Under the pieces are notes generated by a model, which was not told the origin of the DNA, searched no databases, and saw only the letters and a list, made by a program, of their open reading frames with translations. Shown one piece after another: positions 60,454 to 64,000 of a DNA stretch of 64,000 nt. The stretch comes from Pseudarthrobacter chlorophenolicus A6 (lineage in GTDB: Bacteria; Actinomycetota; Actinomycetes; Actinomycetales; Micrococcaceae), in NCBI RefSeq assembly GCF_000022025.1, contig NC_011886.1:3451209-3515208 (forward strand). The letters run 5' to 3'. Every line of letters starts with the position of its first letter. Position 1 is the first letter of the stretch. A program made the translations under genes and the position numbers.

Positions 60454-60849
60454 CTAGGGCGGCGGCCCGGCACGTGCCCGCCCGGTTGCCGCCCCCAGCA
60501 TCGATCGCTCCTGCAGTTCCGTCCGGACTTCCAGGGTCTGCCCGGGGCCCTCTACGCAGCTGAGGATCCGCGCCGAGTGCCGGGATGCGACGTCGTTGGC
60601 CACGGCGCAGGGCTCGCCTGCCGAGATTCCACGCAGGGCGTCAGCACCCGCGAGCGCTGCCAGGTCCGCGGCTGACGCTGCACGGCTGGCCTGCACCGCT
60701 GACTGGGCCAGCAGCATCACCACAACGGCTGCCATCAGGACCACCAACGCCAGCCCGGCCGCGAGGACGGTGCCAGATCCCCGTTCCCGGTGGCCGGGAC
60801 CCGTGCGGGCCTGCTGACTACAGCGTTGACCCGGGCGGTCCGCTGTCAT
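60454..60849 (-). CDS. TadE-like pseudopilin of the helicase/secretion neighbourhood
   Basis: A 131-residue protein with one hydrophobic helix after RERGSGTVLAAGLALVVLMA, followed by a typical pilin-like helix (SRAASAADLAALAGADALRG). This corresponds to the short TadE-like protein described next to the actinobacterial helicase. The ATG at 60849 overlaps the TadE stop by 4 bp and has AAAGGGG upstream. It is the last gene of the tad operon. Confidence 0.8.
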   Translation of the reverse strand: MTADRPGQRCSQQARTGPGHRERGSGTVLAAGLALVVLMAAVVVMLLAQSAVQASRAASAADLAALAGADALRGISAGEPCAVANDVASRHSARILSCVEGPGQTLEVRTELQERSMLGAATGRARAGPPP

Positions 60850-61307
60850 CTGTTCCCCTTTCCGTCGGTGAGGCCGCTGCCCCCTGCGGGCACACCGCCC
60901 GTGCGCTCCGCCCGGGTGGACGCCCGGGCAGTGAGGGTCCAAGGGATGGACGTCCCCAACGGCCCTCCCACGCGGTCCGTCACGGTGACGTTGAACCACT
61001 CGCCCTCGGCTGCAACCGTGGCCGCTGCCGATCCACCCGCGAGGGTGCGGACGGTCCGGGCCACGGTGGCAGGGTCTTCACCCCTGGCCAGGGCCCTGGC
61101 GCCCGACCGCGCCCCCTCTTCGATCCGCAGCTGGGTGACACCGGCGGCTGCTCCTGCCAGCAGCATGGCCAACAAGGCCACCACGACAGGAAGGGTGACA
61201 GCGAACTCAGCTGTGACCGCACCCCTGCAGGCAGCTGCAGCACCCGCCCTGCGCGGAGCGGCCTGCCGTGCAGCTGCTGCGCCCGGCACGGCCGGCGGAG
61301 CTGTCAC
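60846..61307 (-). CDS. TadE family minor pilin
   Basis: A 153-residue protein. The TadE signature GAVTAEFAVTLPVVVALLAM contains the processing-site-like Glu and the hydrophobic helix; the remainder is a variable extracellular domain. The GTG start at 61307 overlaps the upstream pilin gene by 4 bp. It should be a minor component of the Flp/tad pilus or secretion apparatus. Confidence 0.83.
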   Translation of the reverse strand: MTAPPAVPGAAAARQAAPRRAGAAAACRGAVTAEFAVTLPVVVALLAMLLAGAAAGVTQLRIEEGARSGARALARGEDPATVARTVRTLAGGSAAATVAAEGEWFNVTVTDRVGGPLGTSIPWTLTARASTRAERTGGVPAGGSGLTDGKGNR

Positions 61308-61645
61308 GGCAACGCCAGGGCCGTACGGATCAGGTTCAGCAGGAATCCCCGGACTTCATCGCTGCGGAGGATGAACACCAGCAGGCCCGCGAATCCGACC
61401 GCGGCGAGGGTGGCTATGGCGTACTCGGCGGTGGCCATTCCGGCTTCCGACCCCTTCAGCCGGACGGAACGCCGGCGGCGGGACGTGGCAGCCCCGGGCC
61501 GCAGCTCCACGACGTTGGCCGGCAAGGTGCTGTCCCGTCCTGGGCCGATGGATTGTGGCCCACCGGCGCTGCGGCCTGTAACAGCGGGCTGGGCGGCCAG
61601 CGCGGAGGTGCCGGCAAAGGTATGGCGGTGGTGGTTCATGGACAT
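61304..61645 (-). CDS. DUF4244 protein, Flp-type pilin candidate
   Basis: A 113-residue protein with a polar N-terminus and C-terminal pilin-like segment SEAGMATAEYAIATLAAVGF, including the Glu-Tyr pair that follows the prepilin peptidase site in Flp pilins. DUF4244 is the recognised family. GGAAGGAAG lies before the ATG at 61645. The 172-bp gap upstream (61646-61817) holds no gene and may carry a separate promoter for the pilin genes. Confidence 0.82.
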   Translation of the reverse strand: MSMNHHRHTFAGTSALAAQPAVTGRSAGGPQSIGPGRDSTLPANVVELRPGAATSRRRRSVRLKGSEAGMATAEYAIATLAAVGFAGLLVFILRSDEVRGFLLNLIRTALALP

Positions 61646-61817
61646 GTGTTTCTTCCTTCCGTAGCGCCGGAGGTTCTTCCGGCTGGTGATGACTCTTCCG
61701 GCGCGGGCGGCGGCCGGTAAGGTCCCTGTTTCGGTAAGTGGATAAGCAGTGGCGGCGGGCGGCTGTGGAGGACTGGACAGCGGGCTCCGGGCCGTACCGC
61801 TGACACCGCGGCCGCGT

Positions 61818-62420
61818 TCAGGAGCCCGATGGGACCAGGGCCAGCAGCACCGGGACGACGCCAAGGCAAATAAAGGCAGGGAGCGAACACAGCCCCAGCG
61901 GAATGACGAGCTTGACGCCCAGCGACGCCGCGCGCTTTTCGGCGGCCCGGAACCGTTCCCGGCGGAGCCTGGCCGCCTGGGCGTAAAGGATGGCCGAGGA
62001 CGGCGCGCCGGTCAGCGCAGCAAAGCCCAGTGCATCCCGCAGCTCCAGGATGCCGGGCTGCCTGACCGCTGAGCTGCGCCAGGCCGTTTCCCAGTCGGCA
62101 CCGATGGCCAGGGCCGAGACCACCGGCCGCAGTGATTCGCTGTATCTGGCCGAGGCGGACATGGAGACCAGTTCCAGTGCGCGGCCGATGCTGGAGCCGG
62201 CGTCGAGCATGGCGGCCACGAGTTCGAGCATCATGGCGGTGTCTGAAAGGCCGGGTCCGGCCCGGTCGCGGAGCTCCGGGACTGTTGCCGTGCGAGCCGA
62301 GCCATGCAATCGGAGGATGCGGAGCCGTGTGCGGGCCTTGCCGCGTCCGGCGCAGGCCAGGAACGCTGCGACGGCCAGGACGGCGAACAGCGCCACCGAC
62401 GTGATCCCGGGGCCTGTCAC
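61818..62420 (-). CDS. tadC: Type II secretion F-family protein, TadC-like
   Basis: A 200-residue membrane protein with an N-terminal helix, a cytoplasmic GspF-type helical domain (LVAAMLDAGSSIGRALELVS, GFAALTGAPSSAILYAQAAR) and C-terminal helices (VIPLGLCSLPAFICLGVVPV). It forms the inner-membrane platform with TadB. The GTG at 62420 overlaps tadB by 4 bp. Confidence 0.83.
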   Translation of the reverse strand: MTGPGITSVALFAVLAVAAFLACAGRGKARTRLRILRLHGSARTATVPELRDRAGPGLSDTAMMLELVAAMLDAGSSIGRALELVSMSASARYSESLRPVVSALAIGADWETAWRSSAVRQPGILELRDALGFAALTGAPSSAILYAQAARLRRERFRAAEKRAASLGVKLVIPLGLCSLPAFICLGVVPVLLALVPSGS

Positions 62421-63232
62421 AGCTTCCCGGTTCCTGCGGCAGTTGCCACCAGGCGCGCAGACCAGAGCCGGCCCGCAACGGTCAGGGCCGCGCCACCCAG
62501 CAGGGCAGCGAGGCCGAGGGGCGTACCCAACAGCATGGCCAGCGGGTCAACGCCCAGGGCCATGCCGAGCCCAAGTCCCATCAACGGCAGCCAGGTCAGC
62601 AGCGTGACCGTGGCCTTGGGGCCGGCCAAGGCTGTCTGGCGCGCCGCATCTGCGTCGGACTCCACCTCAAGCTGGGCAGCAAAGCGGGTGAGCACATCAG
62701 CGAGGGGGCATCCGCTGGCCTCGGCGATATCGAAGCAGGCTGCCAGCTCGGACCAGATCCGTGCTTCCCGGCCTCCGCCGGGAAGCACCTCCGGCAGCGC
62801 CCGCCTGATGGCCGCCGACACCGGTGTGCCCCGTGCCGCGGCACCGCGTGCTGCCGCCAGGAGGGCCAGGGAACTCTCCGGCAGCCCTCCCGTGGCCGGG
62901 CCGGCAGCGGCATCCCCCGTGGATGGTTGGGGGCTGTCCGTTCCATAAACGATCCAGAGCTCATCCCACAGCCTGGCGGGTGTGCGGCCGCCTTTGAGCA
63001 GCGCAGCCAACTGCTGCACCAGGACTGTCAGGGGTGCCCCCGCCGCTGCGTTCTGTCCCGATTTCCGCTGGCCACGGCGGGGGAATCGCCTGCGTGAGGA
63101 TCCGCCCACCAGATCGGAGGCCCGGGCGGGGTGCGGGCCCGCGGCGCGGCGCAGCCGTGCGGCAGCACCCCGGGGCGGTTTGAGCAGCAGCAGCGCCGCA
63201 AGGGACAGGGCAAGCGCCAGCAGGACAATCAC
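62417..63232 (-). CDS. tadB: Type II secretion F-family protein, TadB-like
   Basis: A 271-residue membrane protein. It has an N-terminal helix (VLLALALSLAALLLLK), a basic linker, a GspF-like helical domain (about 70-215, QLAALLKGGRTPARLWDELW, CFDIAEASGCPLADVLTRFA) and C-terminal helices. The GTG at 63232 overlaps the tadA stop by 4 bp (GTGA) and was chosen over the much longer open frame that runs antiparallel to nothing recognisable upstream. Confidence 0.83.
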   Translation of the reverse strand: MIVLLALALSLAALLLLKPPRGAAARLRRAAGPHPARASDLVGGSSRRRFPRRGQRKSGQNAAAGAPLTVLVQQLAALLKGGRTPARLWDELWIVYGTDSPQPSTGDAAAGPATGGLPESSLALLAAARGAAARGTPVSAAIRRALPEVLPGGGREARIWSELAACFDIAEASGCPLADVLTRFAAQLEVESDADAARQTALAGPKATVTLLTWLPLMGLGLGMALGVDPLAMLLGTPLGLAALLGGAALTVAGRLWSARLVATAAGTGKL

Positions 63233-64000
63233 CTGATGCCTTCCGGTTCCATGCCGAGCCGTGCGGCCAGCGCCGGCCAGGCGGGCCCGGCGACACCGGC
63301 CGCGGTTTCCAGGGCCGGCACCACCGTCAGCCCGTCCGGAGAATCGACGAAAGCACCGATGCACGTGACTTCGCGGCCCCGGGGTGTCCGTTCGACGTGG
63401 ATGGCCACGTCCAACGCGCTGGCTGCCTGCAGCCGCACACCGTCCGGACTCATCCCTGCCAGCGCACCCAGCGCCGTGAGCCTGGCCGGAACCGAGGCCG
63501 CCGTGTTGGCGTGGATGGTGCCGCCTCCGCCGCTGTGACCGGTGTTCATGGCGGTAAGAAGCTCCCGTACTTCGGCGCCGCGGCACTCACCCACCACCAG
63601 CCTGTCAGGGCGCATGCGCAGGGCCTGCCGCACCAGATCGCCCAGGTCCACCTCGCCGCCGCCTTCCAGGTTTCCGTGCCTGGATTCCAGGGAAACGATG
63701 TGCGGGTGGACGGGGTTCAGCTCCGAGGCGTCCTCGATGGGGACGAGCCGCTCCCCCGCCGCGCACAGCCCCAGCAGCGTTGACAGCAGGGTGGTCTTTC
63801 CGGAGCCGGTGGCGCCGCTGACCAGGAAGCTCAGCCTCTGCTCCACTACTTTTTCCAGTACGTCCCGGACAGGCCGGCTGAACATTCCTCCTGCCTCAAG
63901 TTCTTCCATCCCGAAAACGTGCTCGCGCCTGATGCGGATACTCAGGAGGGTCCCCGCCGTGGAGACGGGCGGCAGCACAGCGTGGACACGGTAGCCGCCC
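63229..64000 (-). CDS. tadA: TadA-type secretion ATPase, C-terminal part (partial)
   Basis: The C-terminal 256 codons of a CpaF/TadA ATPase that powers Flp pilus assembly or secretion; the 5' part lies beyond the right edge. The frame is open to the edge, and residues just inside it read GYRVHAVLPPVS, matching the conserved family segment. Walker A is SGATGSGKTTLL, the Asp box is PIEDASEL, and the Walker B region is LVVGECRGAEV. It heads the tad genes in this window. Confidence 0.9.
   Translation of the reverse strand, partial: GGYRVHAVLPPVSTAGTLLSIRIRREHVFGMEELEAGGMFSRPVRDVLEKVVEQRLSFLVSGATGSGKTTLLSTLLGLCAAGERLVPIEDASELNPVHPHIVSLESRHGNLEGGGEVDLGDLVRQALRMRPDRLVVGECRGAEVRELLTAMNTGHSGGGGTIHANTAASVPARLTALGALAGMSPDGVRLQAASALDVAIHVERTPRGREVTCIGAFVDSPDGLTVVPALETAAGVAGPAWPALAARLGMEPEGIR

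Noticed and set aside
1..64000. tRNA, rRNA, riboswitch, insertion sequence, prophage or defence island
   Set aside because: No cloverleaf, rRNA core, aptamer-like leader, transposase with terminal repeats, phage genes or restriction/CRISPR genes were recognised.

Overview
The window looks like a chromosome segment of a high-G+C actinobacterium of the Arthrobacter/Pseudarthrobacter type (Micrococcaceae). The grounds are heavy G/C third-position bias, many GTG and some TTG starts, a DUF222/HNH 13E12-type gene, a topoisomerase I with a lysine-rich tail, and the actinobacterial pairing of a helicase with tad secretion genes. No rRNA, tRNA, CRISPR array, insertion sequence or prophage was seen.

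Positions 1-42,200 form one large sugar-catabolism region that fits use of rhamnogalacturonan-I (pectin) fragments. From the left it holds: L-rhamnose catabolism (rhaEW partial, rhaI, rhaM) with a divergent LacI regulator (LacI-A); a yes/lpl-like block (DUF1961, rhamnogalacturonan acetylesterase, Lpl-type permeases and lipoprotein, YesL); a Gfo/Idh oxidoreductase coupled to a GH78 alpha-L-rhamnosidase; an orphan binding protein and an MFS exporter; a second ABC system with a Tat-type binding lipoprotein, divergent from a GH42 beta-galactosidase; a 13E12/HNH gene; a third permease pair flanked by two binding proteins; a four-gene unit of uncertain chemistry (binding protein, alpha/beta hydrolase, Gfo/Idh-DUF6807 fusion, M24 homologue lacking metal ligands); and an oxidative hexuronate set (SDR, enolase-superfamily enzyme, KdgD, ketoglutarate semialdehyde dehydrogenase, Gfo/Idh) with a second LacI regulator (LacI-B).

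The likely flow is import of oligomers by three ABC permease pairs fed by five binding proteins, intracellular trimming by GH78, GH42 and esterases, then rhamnose to dihydroxyacetone phosphate plus lactaldehyde/lactate and galacturonate to 2-oxoglutarate. No transport ATPase, secreted lyase or rhamnulokinase is present. Two families of LacI-type palindromes recur at promoters: TGAATCGTTTCA-like sites in the rhamnose/yes/GH42 half, and AGAAAGCGNTTTCT sites in the uronate half.

Positions 42,200-64,000 are mostly housekeeping: lldD-type 2-hydroxyacid dehydrogenase, ArsR regulator with a long disordered tail, AcuC-like deacetylase, Trk potassium uptake (trkH, trkA), proC, Ppx/GppA phosphatase, SseB-like protein, topA, an NPPF-motif methyltransferase, two paralogous lipoproteins, trhO, a GNAT protein, an MrfA-like helicase, and a tad/Flp cluster whose TadA runs off the right edge.

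Coordinates were worked out by hand. Operator and promoter calls are pattern-based, and specific enzyme substrates are inferred from family and context.
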